This document shows, piece by piece, positions 1-8,834 of a stretch of DNA of 64,000 nt. Under the pieces are notes generated by a model. It made no database searches and had not been told where the DNA came from. It was given only the letters and a program-made list of their open reading frames with translations. The DNA lies in assembly GCF_001931685.1 (NCBI RefSeq), contig NZ_MOOY01000002.1, forward strand, positions 434,001-498,000. Direction: 5' to 3'. The number at the start of each line of letters is the position of its first letter. Position 1 is the stretch's first letter. The position numbers and the translations under genes were made by a program. This stretch comes from Pararhizobium arenae. Lineage in GTDB: Bacteria > Pseudomonadota > Alphaproteobacteria > Rhizobiales > Rhizobiaceae.

Positions 1-349
<349 letters not shown>

Positions 350-361
350 TGGTCGTACTCC

Positions 362-1675
362 TTACTTGGCTCGCGCGCGGTAGACGGTGTCGGCCCAGAC
401 GGCGAGCACCAGCACGACACCGACGACGATGCGCTGGAAAGGGCTGTCGATGCCGAGCAGCACCATGCCCGATTGCAGCGACTGCATGACGAGCGCGCCG
501 ATCATCGCACCCGCAATCGTGCCGACACCGCCGGCAAGCGAGGTGCCGCCGATGACGGCCGCGGCGATCGTATAGAGTTCATCGAGCTCGCCTTGCGCAT
601 TGGTGGCAGCGTTGAGGCGGGCGGTGGAGATGGCGGCTGCAATGGCACAGAGGATGCCCATCAGCATGAAGATGCGGATCGTCACCCAGCGTGTCTTGAT
701 GCCGGCGAGTTCGGCCGCTTCCGGGTTGCCGCCGAGCGCGAAGACATAGCGGCCGAAGCGCAGGCGGGTCGAGATGAAGGTCATGACGATGCCGACGGCG
801 ATCGCCATGAGCACTGGAATGGCGATGCCGTGGGAAATCTGCAGCCCGCCTTCCGGCCATGCGATGGCATTGGCTTCGGCGTACTTGCGGGCGATGTTCA
901 CCGGCCAATAATAGATCGTGGACACCCAAACAGCCAGCAAGACCAGCGCGCAGCTGAGGATGGACAGGAAATACTCGGCCCAGATCGGGCGGCGCGGGAA
1001 GCCGAAGCGCTTGCGCTGCTTGCGGGAATTGATGATCGCACCAACGATGGCAAGGCAGGCGATGATGCCGACGATCCAGCTGGCCGTGGCGCCGATTGAG
1101 CCTTCCGTGCCGCCGCCCATCAGGCGGAAGGTCGGGTTCATCGGGGCGACGGTCTGGCCCGAGGTGACGAACCATGTCGCGCCGCGCCAGACGAGCAGGC
1201 CGCCGAGCGTCACGATAAAGGACGGCACGTTGAGAAACGCGATGATCGAGCCGTGAAGCGCGCCGATCGCAGCCCCGATCAGGATGCCGCAGGCAAGCGT
1301 CACGATCCAGGTCAGGCTCGAATCCAGCCCAAGATACTGCGGCAGGATCTGTGCCTGCAGGACCCCCATGATCATGCCGCAGAAGCCGAGCACGGAGCCG
1401 ACGGACAGATCGATGTTGCGGGTGACGATGACGAGCACCATGCCGGTCGCCATGATGGCGACAGACGACGTCTGGACCGTGAGGTTCCAGAGGTTGCGGG
1501 GCGTGAGAAACAGGCCGCCGGTCATGATCTGGAAGCCGATCCAGATGATCAGCAGCGCGCCGACCATGCCGAGCAGGCGCGTGTCGATCTCGGTGGCGCG
1601 GAAGAAGCGCTTCACCGGATGTTCGGTGGCGCTGCGGGCGCGATTGAGTTGTGTGGTTTGTATCGTGTCGGCCAT
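362..1675 (-). CDS. xylH: Xylose ABC transporter permease XylH
   Basis: A 437-residue inner-membrane permease of the ribose/xylose importer class (BPD_transp_2), with about ten hydrophobic segments. Typical family stretches are visible: RNIDLSVGSVLG after the second to third helix, GALHGSIIAFLNVPSFIVTLGG in the middle, and the C-terminal IAAAVIGGTSLAGGVGTIAGA. A basic cytoplasmic insert (NSRKQRKRFGFPRRP, near residue 215) makes it longer than RbsC and closer in size to XylH. It lies between xylF and xylG on the same strand. Family assignment is firm; xylose rather than another pentose or hexose is inferred from XylF. Confidence 0.92.
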   Translation of the reverse strand: MADTIQTTQLNRARSATEHPVKRFFRATEIDTRLLGMVGALLIIWIGFQIMTGGLFLTPRNLWNLTVQTSSVAIMATGMVLVIVTRNIDLSVGSVLGFCGMIMGVLQAQILPQYLGLDSSLTWIVTLACGILIGAAIGALHGSIIAFLNVPSFIVTLGGLLVWRGATWFVTSGQTVAPMNPTFRLMGGGTEGSIGATASWIVGIIACLAIVGAIINSRKQRKRFGFPRRPIWAEYFLSILSCALVLLAVWVSTIYYWPVNIARKYAEANAIAWPEGGLQISHGIAIPVLMAIAVGIVMTFISTRLRFGRYVFALGGNPEAAELAGIKTRWVTIRIFMLMGILCAIAAAISTARLNAATNAQGELDELYTIAAAVIGGTSLAGGVGTIAGAMIGALVMQSLQSGMVLLGIDSPFQRIVVGVVLVLAVWADTVYRARAK

Positions 1676-1769
1676 GGCCCTGCCAGTCCCCCCACTTGTT
1701 CTTTTGGTGCCGCAGGCGCGGTCGTTCAGATAATATCACCGTCCGTCGAAGCGACCTAACCTCGTGAAG

Positions 1770-1798
1770 AACGCCGCAACGGTGGCCGCTGCGGCGTT
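1770..1798. terminator. Hairpin between xylF and xylH
   Basis: A 9-bp perfect stem (AACGCCGCA at 1770-1778, TGCGGCGTT at 1790-1798) closes an 11-base loop that itself holds CGG/CCG. It lies 40 bases after the xylF stop. The run of T residues follows the stem on the plus strand, while on the minus strand only TTCTTC-like bases follow. It may protect or partly terminate the xylF message, giving more binding protein than permease, or it may stop antisense transcription. The structure is seen directly; the role is inferred. Confidence 0.55.
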
Positions 1799-1837
1799 TT
1801 TTATTTGGGTCAAACCGTCAATGGCGGATGGCCGTTG

Positions 1838-2875
1838 TTACTTGCAGGCGGCGACGTCGCCCGTGACGCCGGCGCAGGCTTCTTCCTTGGAGATCCAGCC
1901 CGCGTCGATGACGACGTTCAGGTTGTCCTTGGTGATCGGCAGCGGAGCGAGGAAGACGGACTTCATTTCGACGCCCTTCGGGCCGCCGTTGAAGGTGGTG
2001 ACACCTTCGATTTCGTCCATGGTCTTGCCGCCAGCAAGCGTTGCTGCGATTTCAGCAGCGCGCTTGCCGAGTTCGCGGCTATCCTTCCAGACGGAGACCG
2101 TTTGCGTGCCGAGAGCGACGCGGTTCAGAGCAGCCTTGTCGGCGTCCTGACCCGAAACCGGAACGGAACCTGCGAGACCCTGGGCGTCAAGAGCTGCAAC
2201 GGCGCCACCGGCCGTACCGTCGTTCGAAGCAACGACTGCATCGACCTTGTTGTCGTTTGCCGTCAGGAACTGCTCCATGTTCTTCTGGGCATTTTCCGGC
2301 TTCCAGCCGTCGGTGTAGGCTTCGCCGACGTTCTTGATCTTGCCCGCGTCGATGGCTTCCTTCAGCACTTCCTGCTGACCTGCGAAGAGGAAGTCAGCAT
2401 TCGGGTCGGAAGACGAGCCCTTGATGAAGACGTAGTTGCCTTCCGGCTTTACCTTGAACACTTCGCGGGCCTGCATGCGGCCGACTTCCTTGTTGTCGAA
2501 GGTGATGTAGAAGGCAGCCGGGTTTTCGATCAGGCGGTCATAGCCGACGACCGGAATGCCTTCTGCGGCAGCCTTTTCGATGGCCGGGCCGATAGCATCC
2601 GAATCCTGAGCCAGGACGATGAGGGCGTTTGCACCCTGCGAGATCAAAGACTCGATGTCGGTGAGCTGCTTTGCGGCAGACGACTGGGCGTCAGCAGAGA
2701 TGTACTTGTCGCCGGAAGCTTCGAGAGCGGCCTTGATGGCGGCTTCGTCGGTTTTCCAACGCTCTTCCTGGAAGTTCGACCAGGAAACGCCGACGACGAG
2801 ATCCTTTGCCATGGCAGCGGTGTGCATGGACGTGATGATGGCAACACCTGCCATCAGCTTCAAAACTGATTTCAT
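1838..2875 (-). CDS. xylF: D-xylose-binding periplasmic protein XylF
   Basis: A 345-residue periplasmic substrate-binding protein of the xylose/ribose type. The signal peptide ([22 protein letters not shown]) ends at about residue 23. The mature protein follows the E. coli XylF pattern closely: an ERW stretch near the N-terminus, VGYDRLI and FDNKEVG in the middle, [21 protein letters not shown] and [19 protein letters not shown] in the second lobe. It is the first gene of the operon, starting 93 bases from the palindrome at 2968-2988 and divergent from the ROK regulator. High-level expression is expected from its position before the hairpin at 1770-1798. Confidence 0.94.
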   Translation of the reverse strand: MKSVLKLMAGVAIITSMHTAAMAKDLVVGVSWSNFQEERWKTDEAAIKAALEASGDKYISADAQSSAAKQLTDIESLISQGANALIVLAQDSDAIGPAIEKAAAEGIPVVGYDRLIENPAAFYITFDNKEVGRMQAREVFKVKPEGNYVFIKGSSSDPNADFLFAGQQEVLKEAIDAGKIKNVGEAYTDGWKPENAQKNMEQFLTANDNKVDAVVASNDGTAGGAVAALDAQGLAGSVPVSGQDADKAALNRVALGTQTVSVWKDSRELGKRAAEIAATLAGGKTMDEIEGVTTFNGGPKGVEMKSVFLAPLPITKDNLNVVIDAGWISKEEACAGVTGDVAACK

Positions 2876-2967
2876 AAAGTCCTCCCAAGTGACTTGCCGA
2901 CCGCCCGAGCGAACCTCCCGCCCGGCCCCCGGTCAGCACAAGACGTGTCGCTGGCCTCCAAAAAGGT

Positions 2968-2988
2968 TTTTCTCGACAGTCGAGAAAA
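2968..2988. promoter_or_regulatory. Palindromic operator between xylF and the ROK regulator gene
   Basis: Two perfect 10-base arms, TTTTCTCGAC (2968-2977) and GTCGAGAAAA (2979-2988), flank a single A. An AT-rich dyad with a central TCGA-like core is typical of ROK-family repressor sites (NagC, Mlc, XylR). It directly abuts the proposed xylF promoter and would cover its transcription start. The regulator encoded at 3105-4325 is the obvious candidate to bind it. The dyad is seen; the binding is inferred. Confidence 0.7.
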
Positions 2989-3017
2989 TAAATGTCAGAG
3001 TTTTCAAAGGCTGTCAA
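2988..3017 (-). promoter_or_regulatory. Candidate xylF promoter
   Basis: On the minus strand a consensus -35 hexamer TTGACA lies at 3017-3012, followed after 17-18 bases by a weak AT-rich -10 (CATTTA or ATTTAT). The putative start site then falls within the palindrome at 2968-2988, as expected for a repressor-controlled promoter. The -35 is convincing, the -10 is poor. Confidence 0.4.
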
Positions 3018-3104
3018 CAAGTCATTCCAACTGCCGGGCAGGCTTGCAAACAGATGCTTGGGAGGGCATGTGTTTCCTCTGAAATTTAGGGACAAGGATC
3101 TGAA

Positions 3105-4325
3105 ATGCTGACGAAATCCAGCACCGAACTGGTGCGTCAGCAAAACAGCGTTCTTGTGCTTTCCGCCCTCCGCCGCGGTGGGGCTGCATCTCACACGGAG
3201 CTTTCCACGCGAACAGGGCTTGCCTCTGCAACCGTCTCGGCGATCACAGCCGATCTGGAGCGGGCAGGGGTGCTGGAAAAGAGCGAACAGCAGGCGCTTG
3301 GTGGTCGCGGTCGTCCGCGCGTGCTGTTTTCGCAGCGGCGCGATTGCGGCTATCTGATCGCAGTCAGGATTTCCTCCGACACGGTGCAGTATTCGCTGGT
3401 CGATTATAGCGGACGGCTGATGGACCGCTTCGAGGAGCCACGCAACCACGGTGCGGGCGGTGCGGATGCCTTTCCAGGCGAGATCAAGGACGCCCTGTCG
3501 CGGCTTGTGGCTCGCTCCCACATCGACAAAGACGCGGTACTGGCGATCTCGATCAGCAGCAAGGGTACGGTCGATGCGATGAACCCGACCTTGCTGTGGT
3601 CGCCGCTCTTCGGCGGCCGGCAGTTTGATTTCGGCAAATTGCTTGCGCCAGAGTGGCGGGCCAAGGTTTCGCTGAACAACGAGACGCTGCTGGTCGCGCA
3701 GGCCCTGGCGTTGAAGGCAGACAAGGTGCCGGAGAGCAAGTTTCAGGCGCTTGCCGCCCTTTCCCTTGGCCACAGCATCGGGCTCGGTATTGCGCGTAAA
3801 AACCGTCAGGGCGAGATCGAGGCGACAGCTCCGAATTTTGGCCACATGCTCAACAGCGCCCAGGGCGGTCTCTGCCGGTGCGGTTCATACGGCTGCATCG
3901 AGGCCTCGGCCGGCTTTTACGGCATCCTGCGCTCAGCCTTTCAGGTGCCGCCGGATACGATCCCGGCAAAATTCGTTCCGCTTGCGGAGATGGACAAGAT
4001 TGCCGCAAGTGCCCGGCAGGGAAACCGGATGGCGGAATATGCCTTTCGTCAGGCGGGCGTGGCGCTGGGCAACGGGCTTTCCCGTCTCATGAGTTTCTAC
4101 GAACGCATGCCCGTGCACATTACCGGGCCGGGAACCCGCTATTTCGATCTCCTCCGACGCGGGATCGAGGAGGGGCTGGTGCAATCGCATGAAGTGCGTT
4201 TGCAGGGCATGCCCCAGATCTCGGTGAACCTTGAGGAGCAGAGGCTTGTCTTCGAGGGGCATCTCGATCGTGCCTTGACCGATGCGGACTACGATATCGT
4301 GGCGACCAAGGTTTCTTCCTCATAA
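3105..4325 (+). CDS. ROK-family transcriptional repressor, XylR-like
   Basis: A 406-residue regulator with an N-terminal winged helix-turn-helix (residues about 12-60, ending in the wing GGRGRPRVLF) and a C-terminal ROK sugar-binding domain. The ROK zinc site is visible as H247 and CRCGSYGCIE (257-266). Where ROK kinases have a catalytic ND pair, this protein has N191-N192-E193, which suits a sugar-sensing regulator without kinase activity. The start ATG has AAGGA 7 bases upstream. It is divergent from xylF and probably represses xylFHG until xylose or a metabolite binds. The ligand is inferred from context. Confidence 0.88.
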   Translation: MLTKSSTELVRQQNSVLVLSALRRGGAASHTELSTRTGLASATVSAITADLERAGVLEKSEQQALGGRGRPRVLFSQRRDCGYLIAVRISSDTVQYSLVDYSGRLMDRFEEPRNHGAGGADAFPGEIKDALSRLVARSHIDKDAVLAISISSKGTVDAMNPTLLWSPLFGGRQFDFGKLLAPEWRAKVSLNNETLLVAQALALKADKVPESKFQALAALSLGHSIGLGIARKNRQGEIEATAPNFGHMLNSAQGGLCRCGSYGCIEASAGFYGILRSAFQVPPDTIPAKFVPLAEMDKIAASARQGNRMAEYAFRQAGVALGNGLSRLMSFYERMPVHITGPGTRYFDLLRRGIEEGLVQSHEVRLQGMPQISVNLEEQRLVFEGHLDRALTDADYDIVATKVSSS

Positions 4326-4330
4326 AAAAT

Positions 4331-4351
4331 GGGCCGGTGGTGAGCCGGCCC
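4331..4351 (-). terminator. Rho-independent terminator of idhA
   Basis: A 7-bp GC stem (GGGCCGG at 4331-4337, CCGGCCC at 4345-4351) with a 7-base loop is followed on the minus strand by ATTTTTT. It lies 31 bases after the idhA stop. The hairpin could also serve the convergent ROK gene, which ends just before it, but no T-run follows on the plus strand. Confidence 0.8.
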
Positions 4352-4382
4352 AAGTTGGGAGGATACTATGAGGACGTGCAGG

Positions 4383-5378
4383 TCAGGCGTCGATGCGCAC
4401 CTGGCGCTTCTCGGCGACCGAGCGAACCGCCGCATCCGCCAACGCGAGAGCGGCTAGGCCGTCCTTGCCGGAAGGCGTGATGGTCGCGCCCTTTTCGATG
4501 GCGGCGATGAAGCTGGCGATCTCGTTGGCATAGGCTTCGGTATAGCGGGTCATGAAGAAATCGTGCAGCGGCGGGCGGGTATAGCCCTGGCCGTTGGCGA
4601 TCTCGATCGAGACGGCGCGCTGGTTTTCGGCGGCCACCATGCCTTTCGAGCCGTGAACCTCGATGCGCTGGTCGTAGCCGTAAGTCGCGCGGCGCGAGTT
4701 GGAGATGACGGCCTGTTTGCCGCTTGCCGTTTCGAGAATGACGGACACGCTGTCGAAGTCGCCGGCCTTGCCGATCTCAGGGTCGACCAGCACGGACGCA
4801 TGGGCGGTGACGGCCACCGGCTCTTCGCCGAGCAGGAAGCGGGCCATGTCGAAATCATGGATGGTCATGTCACGGAAAATGCCGCCGGAGCGCTTGATGT
4901 AATCCACCGGCGGGGCGCCGGGATCGCGCGAGGTGATCGTCACCATTTCGACAGCGCCGATCGCCCCATCATCGATGGCCTGCTTGACGGCCATGAAATG
5001 CGGGTCGAAGCGGCGGTTGAAGCCGACCATCAGCTTGCCCTTGGTGTCTTCGACGACCTTGAGGCATTCGCGGACACGATTGGCGTCGAGATCGACGGGC
5101 TTCTCGCAGAAGATCGCCTTGCCGACGCGCGCGAAGCGTTCGATGAGGTCGGCATGGGTATCGGTCGGCGTGCAGATGACGACGGCATCGATATCGCCGG
5201 CCTTCTCGATCGCATCGATCGTGCGGACGTCGCAGCCATAGTCCTTGGCAATCGCTTCGGCCGCTGCGGGCATGGCATCGGCAACGGCGACGAGAACGGC
5301 ATCCGGATTGCCGCTGACGGCCTTGGCGTGAACCTTTCCGATACGGCCTGCGCCGAGAAGTGCAAATCTCACAGTCAT
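4383..5378 (-). CDS. idhA: myo-Inositol 2-dehydrogenase
   Basis: A 331-residue Gfo/Idh/MocA oxidoreductase that oxidises myo-inositol to scyllo-inosose with NAD+, the first step of inositol catabolism. The N-terminal Rossmann motif GAGRIG is at residues 7-12, the family EKP motif occurs in FCEKPVDLD, and the catalytic region reads GGIFRDMTIHDFDMARF. It closely follows remembered rhizobial IdhA proteins. The frame is open further upstream, but ATG at 5378 has GAGAGA 6-7 bases before it and gives the conserved start MTVRFALLGAGRIG. The remaining iol genes are not in the window. The IolR-type site at 5559-5572 supports the assignment. Confidence 0.9.
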   Translation of the reverse strand: MTVRFALLGAGRIGKVHAKAVSGNPDAVLVAVADAMPAAAEAIAKDYGCDVRTIDAIEKAGDIDAVVICTPTDTHADLIERFARVGKAIFCEKPVDLDANRVRECLKVVEDTKGKLMVGFNRRFDPHFMAVKQAIDDGAIGAVEMVTITSRDPGAPPVDYIKRSGGIFRDMTIHDFDMARFLLGEEPVAVTAHASVLVDPEIGKAGDFDSVSVILETASGKQAVISNSRRATYGYDQRIEVHGSKGMVAAENQRAVSIEIANGQGYTRPPLHDFFMTRYTEAYANEIASFIAAIEKGATITPSGKDGLAALALADAAVRSVAEKRQVRIDA

Positions 5379-5699
5379 GTTGGTTTCTCTCATTGTGGCG
5401 GCAGCGCCGCAGGGCAGGTTCGCATTCGCTGGCGGCGAAGGCGATGAACGTGTCATTGCGCAAGGGAAGGGCGTATCGTGACGCCTGGCCGTTCCTCCTA
5501 TCGATTCTTTGATCCTCATCCTCCAAATCGGAACGAAACGACAATGTTCTAATGTTTCGGAATATTTATTCCATTTATGGGCGATCCGTCAAGGCTCCGT
5601 GTGTTCGCACTCTTGCAGTTGCTGCAAATATCCCCATAAGGCTTTGGGGCGGAAAGGCGCCATGCCTGCACGCAAACGTCAGGCCGGAGGAATGGTTAA
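5379..5699. other. Intergenic region carrying the idhA control region
   Basis: This 321-base stretch separates idhA from the divergent DUF3329 gene. It holds the IolR-type box at 5559-5572 and the Shine-Dalgarno sequence GGAGG just before 5700. Short open frames across it lack convincing starts and family features. I see no RNA gene. Confidence 0.6.
5559..5572. promoter_or_regulatory. IolR-type binding site, GGAA-N6-TTCC
   Basis: The sequence GGAATATTTATTCC fits the GGAA-N6-TTCC motif described for the inositol repressor IolR upstream of idhA and iol genes in Sinorhizobium meliloti. It lies 180 bases upstream of the idhA start codon, which implies a long leader or action at a distal promoter. 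The motif match is seen directly; IolR control is inferred from the rhizobial precedent. Confidence 0.65.
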
Positions 5700-5939
5700 G
5701 TGTTCAAGTTCATCGATGTGGATCATCCGTTTTATCGGCCGCTGTGGAGGCGACTGCTGATCGTGCTGTTCTGCGTCGCATGGACGGCAGTCGAGTTCTA
5801 CAACGGTGCGACGACCTGGGGCTTTATTTTTCTGGCTGTTGGCGCTTACGCCGCTTGCTCGCTGCTGATCTTCTTCAATCCCAAGGACAAGATTGAAGCT
5901 GCTGCTGAAAACAAGCCGGCTGGCGACGACCCGGCCTGA
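5700..5939 (+). CDS. Small membrane protein, DUF3329-like
   Basis: A 79-residue protein starting at GTG, with GGAGG about ten bases upstream. Two hydrophobic segments (about residues 16-34 and 38-58) follow a conserved-looking opening (FKFIDVDHPFYRPLWRR); the tail is charged and Ala-rich. It resembles the short rhizobial DUF3329 proteins, of unknown function. It is transcribed away from idhA and ends 10 bases before the convergent J-domain gene. Existence is fairly secure; function is not known. Confidence 0.7.
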   Translation: MFKFIDVDHPFYRPLWRRLLIVLFCVAWTAVEFYNGATTWGFIFLAVGAYAACSLLIFFNPKDKIEAAAENKPAGDDPA

Positions 5940-5949
5940 TACCCTCCGG

Positions 5950-6414
5950 TCAGGCGCCCTTACGCGCCATGATTTTCAAGCGCCGGAGCGCCTCGTCGAT
6001 CAGCATGTTGGCGATCTTCATGCGCAGTGTGGCATTGGCCCGGAAATCTTCCGCAAACCTGTCCGGGTGATTTTCGCCCGCAAAACGGCGGCGCTTTTCC
6101 GTGAGCGACGCCACGGTTTCGATATCGGCAAGTCCCAGATCGGCAGCGATCTGATCCGGTGCTGTACGGCGCAGATGATCCGGCATGACCGGCTTGGGTT
6201 TCGGCTTCGGCGGTTTAAGCATCTCCTCGCCTGACGTTTCGAGATAAGCGTGGTGCACCATGATGCGATCGACATGGCCTGCCGCGGCAAAATTGCCGAC
6301 AAAGGGCGCGGAAACGCTGGTCGCCATGACGGCAGATGGTTCCCCCGGCAGGTTTTCTGCTTCTTCAGCCTTCAATCGTTCCAGCACGGACTGGAAGACG
6401 GACATCCCGAACAT
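5950..6414 (-). CDS. J-domain-like protein
   Basis: A 154-residue protein whose C-terminal third looks like a divergent J domain: helix II/III residues surround an HPD triplet at residues 116-118 (GENHPDRF), followed by ANATLRMKIANMLIDEA. The N-terminal half has no recognisable domain and contains a lysine-proline stretch (KPPKPKPKP, residues 67-75). A true HPD would let it stimulate an Hsp70 ATPase; there is no zinc-finger or C-terminal DnaJ domain. The ATG at 6414 is chosen because GGAGG lies 5 bases upstream. The client or partner is unknown. Confidence 0.72.
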   Translation of the reverse strand: MFGMSVFQSVLERLKAEEAENLPGEPSAVMATSVSAPFVGNFAAAGHVDRIMVHHAYLETSGEEMLKPPKPKPKPVMPDHLRRTAPDQIAADLGLADIETVASLTEKRRRFAGENHPDRFAEDFRANATLRMKIANMLIDEALRRLKIMARKGA

Positions 6415-6480
6415 AAAGCCTCCGCAAGCGGTCAAGTCTCAGCCCACCGCTATAGGCATAAGAGCATTATGCGAGGCTGA

Positions 6481-7458
6481 TCATGCGGCGCTCTGCTTGA
6501 GAATCAGGTCATAAAGCAGGCGCGCGCTCGGCGGCAGATCACGTCCGCGGGCGGTGATGAGACCGAAGGGGCGAATGGTGATTTCGAAATCGGCCGGCAG
6601 GATGCGGATTGCGCCTACCGCCGTTCCGTTATCCGAAATGAGCGTCGCCACATCCTGTGCAACCGCGGCGATGGCGTTGGTGTTGCAGACGATGGCCAGG
6701 GTCAGGATTGTCGACGAGGTGTTGATGACGGTGGCGGGCAGGGGGATGCCAGCCGACAGGAAGCTGTCTTCGACGGCGCGGCGCAGCAGCGTTCCCGGCG
6801 GCTGAAATACCCAGTCGTAGAGGGGCAGATCCGACGTCGAGACGGTGGTGTTCTCCAGCAGCGGATGACCTTCGCGCACGATCAGGCAGACGTTTTCCAT
6901 GCCGATCTCCACAAAGTTGAAGAGCCGCCGGTTCTGGTCGTCGGGAATGCGACCCAGCACGAAATCGTGGCGCGCGGCCAGAAGTTCGCGCACGAGAACG
7001 GTGCTGTTTTCGATCTGCAGGTCGATTTCGATGCCGGGATAGGCGGTCGAGACCTGCCGGATCGCGGGCACCGCGAGATTGAGCGCCGGCCCCGTGACGG
7101 ACCCGATTGAAACGGAACCGCCGCTGCCCGTCTTCAGCTCGTTGATCTCGCGGGCGGTTTCTCGCAATTCCAGAAAGATCGTCCGGGCGCGTCGCGCCAA
7201 TGTCTCGCCATATTGGGTGAGTTCGACGCCGCGTGCGACACGGGCGCAGAGCGGCACCTTGAGAATGGCCTCGATTTCTCCCAGCAGGCGTGAGGCGGCA
7301 GGCTGGGAGATGTTCAGAGCGTCGGCCGCGGCACTGATCTGCTTGTGATCCTCGATGGCGAGAATCAGCTGCAGGTGATTCATTTTCAGGCCCGAGCGCA
7401 GGATGCTCTTCTCGGAATAATCCACAGGCACAGACATCGGGTTTGTTTGTTCGTCCAT
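6481..7458 (-). CDS. gbpR: LysR-type regulator GbpR of the chvE operon
   Basis: A 325-residue LysR regulator: HTH at about residues 27-85 (MNHLQLILAIEDHKQISAAADALNISQP), then a periplasmic-binding-like effector domain. It is divergent from chvE, the arrangement known for Agrobacterium gbpR, whose product activates chvE in response to arabinose, galactose or fucose. GGAGG precedes the ATG at 7458. Sequence alone would say only LysR; the name rests on synteny with chvE-gguABC. Confidence 0.85.
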   Translation of the reverse strand: MDEQTNPMSVPVDYSEKSILRSGLKMNHLQLILAIEDHKQISAAADALNISQPAASRLLGEIEAILKVPLCARVARGVELTQYGETLARRARTIFLELRETAREINELKTGSGGSVSIGSVTGPALNLAVPAIRQVSTAYPGIEIDLQIENSTVLVRELLAARHDFVLGRIPDDQNRRLFNFVEIGMENVCLIVREGHPLLENTTVSTSDLPLYDWVFQPPGTLLRRAVEDSFLSAGIPLPATVINTSSTILTLAIVCNTNAIAAVAQDVATLISDNGTAVGAIRILPADFEITIRPFGLITARGRDLPPSARLLYDLILKQSAA

Positions 7459-7513
7459 GAATCCTCCCGGAAGCTAGTTCATGCCGTCAAAAATCACACT
7501 GTTGTCGTTTACT

Positions 7514-7529
7514 ATATCGAAAATGATAT
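7514..7529. promoter_or_regulatory. Dyad in the gbpR-chvE divergent control region
   Basis: ATATC and GATAT form perfect 5-base arms around a 6-base spacer. It lies between the divergent genes, 22 bases upstream of a TTGACA hexamer at 7551-7556 that could be the chvE -35 element. LysR regulators commonly bind such interrupted dyads upstream of the promoter they activate, so this is a candidate GbpR site. No good -10 was found downstream of TTGACA. Confidence 0.45.
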
Positions 7530-7744
7530 GAAGGCACCAGAATATTGTATTTGACAGTTATGTTGAATGATTCCAGTTTGCCGCCATGTGCGCCAGCGCA
7601 GCGGGAGAGTGTAAGGCCTGGGAGGGCTTTCTTTCATCCTTTAGGTCTCCAACGAAGGTTTTCCGACCTTCGCATAAGCCGCGCTGCACATATCAGGTCG
7701 ACCTCCGAGGGGGCGGTCTGGATCAACACTCAGGGAGAGATCTT

Positions 7745-8815
7745 ATGAAATTTGTTACTTCGCTTCTCGCGGCCGCTGCCATCAGCGTCGCGTCGTTCGC
7801 GATGCCGGCTTTCGCCCAGGATAAGGGCGTTGTTGGTATCTCGATGCCGACCAAGACCTCGACGCGCTGGATTTCCGACGGCGAGACCATGGAAAAGCTG
7901 TTCACGGACGCCGGCTACACCCCGGACCTGCAGTTTGCTGACGACGACATTCCGAACCAGCTCGCCCAGATCGAAAACATGGTCACCAAGGGTGCCAAGG
8001 TTCTCATCATCGGCGCCATCGACGGCACGACGCTTTCGGACATCCTGGCCAAGGCTCACGAAGCCGGCGTCAAGGTCATCGCTTACGACCGCCTGATCCG
8101 CGATTCGGGTAACGTCGACTACTACGCCACCTTCGACAACTTCCAGGTTGGCGTTCTGCAGGCAACCAGCCTCGTTGAAGGCCTGAAGAAGAACTTCGCC
8201 GACGTCAAGCCGTGGAATGTTGAGCTCTTCGGCGGTTCGCCGGACGACAACAACGCCTTCTTCTTCTATGACGGCGCAATGTCGGTTCTGCAGCCGCTGA
8301 TCGACAGCGGCGACATCGTGATCAAGTCCGGCCAGCAGGGCATGGACCAGGTCGGTACGCTGCGTTGGGACGGTGCCGTTGCACAGGCCCGCATGGAAAA
8401 CCTTCTCTCCTCGACCTACACCGATGCACAGGTTAACGGCGTTCTGTCGCCCTACGATGGTCTTTCCATCGGCATCCTGTCGGCCCTCAAGGGCGTTGGC
8501 TACGGCTCGGGCGACCTGAAGATCCCGGTCGTGACCGGTCAGGACGCCGAACTGCCGTCCGTCAAGTCGATCCTCGCTGACGAACAGTATTCGACCGTCT
8601 TCAAGGACACCCGCGAACTGGCCAAGGTTGCTGTCACCATGACCGACGCCATCCTCGGCGGCAAGGAGCCGGAAGTGAACGACACGAAGACCTACGACAA
8701 CGGCGTCAAGGTCATCCCGTCCTACCTGCTGAAGCCTGTTGCTGTTGACAAGACCAACGCCAAGGACATCCTCGTCGGCGCCGGTTACTACACGGAAGAC
8801 CAGATCAACAACTGA
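7745..8815 (+). CDS. chvE: Periplasmic multi-sugar-binding protein ChvE
   Basis: A 356-residue periplasmic binding protein with a clear signal peptide ([23 protein letters not shown], cleavage before QDKGVVG). In Agrobacterium ChvE binds arabinose, galactose, glucose and glucuronate, feeds the GguAB importer and presents sugar to the VirA sensor kinase. Visible features include [14 protein letters not shown] at the mature N-terminus, VIAYDRLI, and [25 protein letters not shown] in the C-terminal lobe. The ATG at 7745 follows AGGGAGAG; upstream extension of the frame lacks a signal peptide. First gene of the operon. No virulence genes are in this window, so a VirA role cannot be judged. Confidence 0.94.
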   Translation: MKFVTSLLAAAAISVASFAMPAFAQDKGVVGISMPTKTSTRWISDGETMEKLFTDAGYTPDLQFADDDIPNQLAQIENMVTKGAKVLIIGAIDGTTLSDILAKAHEAGVKVIAYDRLIRDSGNVDYYATFDNFQVGVLQATSLVEGLKKNFADVKPWNVELFGGSPDDNNAFFFYDGAMSVLQPLIDSGDIVIKSGQQGMDQVGTLRWDGAVAQARMENLLSSTYTDAQVNGVLSPYDGLSIGILSALKGVGYGSGDLKIPVVTGQDAELPSVKSILADEQYSTVFKDTRELAKVAVTMTDAILGGKEPEVNDTKTYDNGVKVIPSYLLKPVAVDKTNAKDILVGAGYYTEDQINN

Positions 8816-8834
8816 TCTGTTCCAGTCCCATCGG

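Noticed and set aside
7745-8815. Considered the locus as evidence of a virulence (Ti) plasmid
   Set aside because: chvE is chromosomal in Agrobacterium and widespread in rhizobia; no vir, T-DNA, rep or tra genes are in the window.
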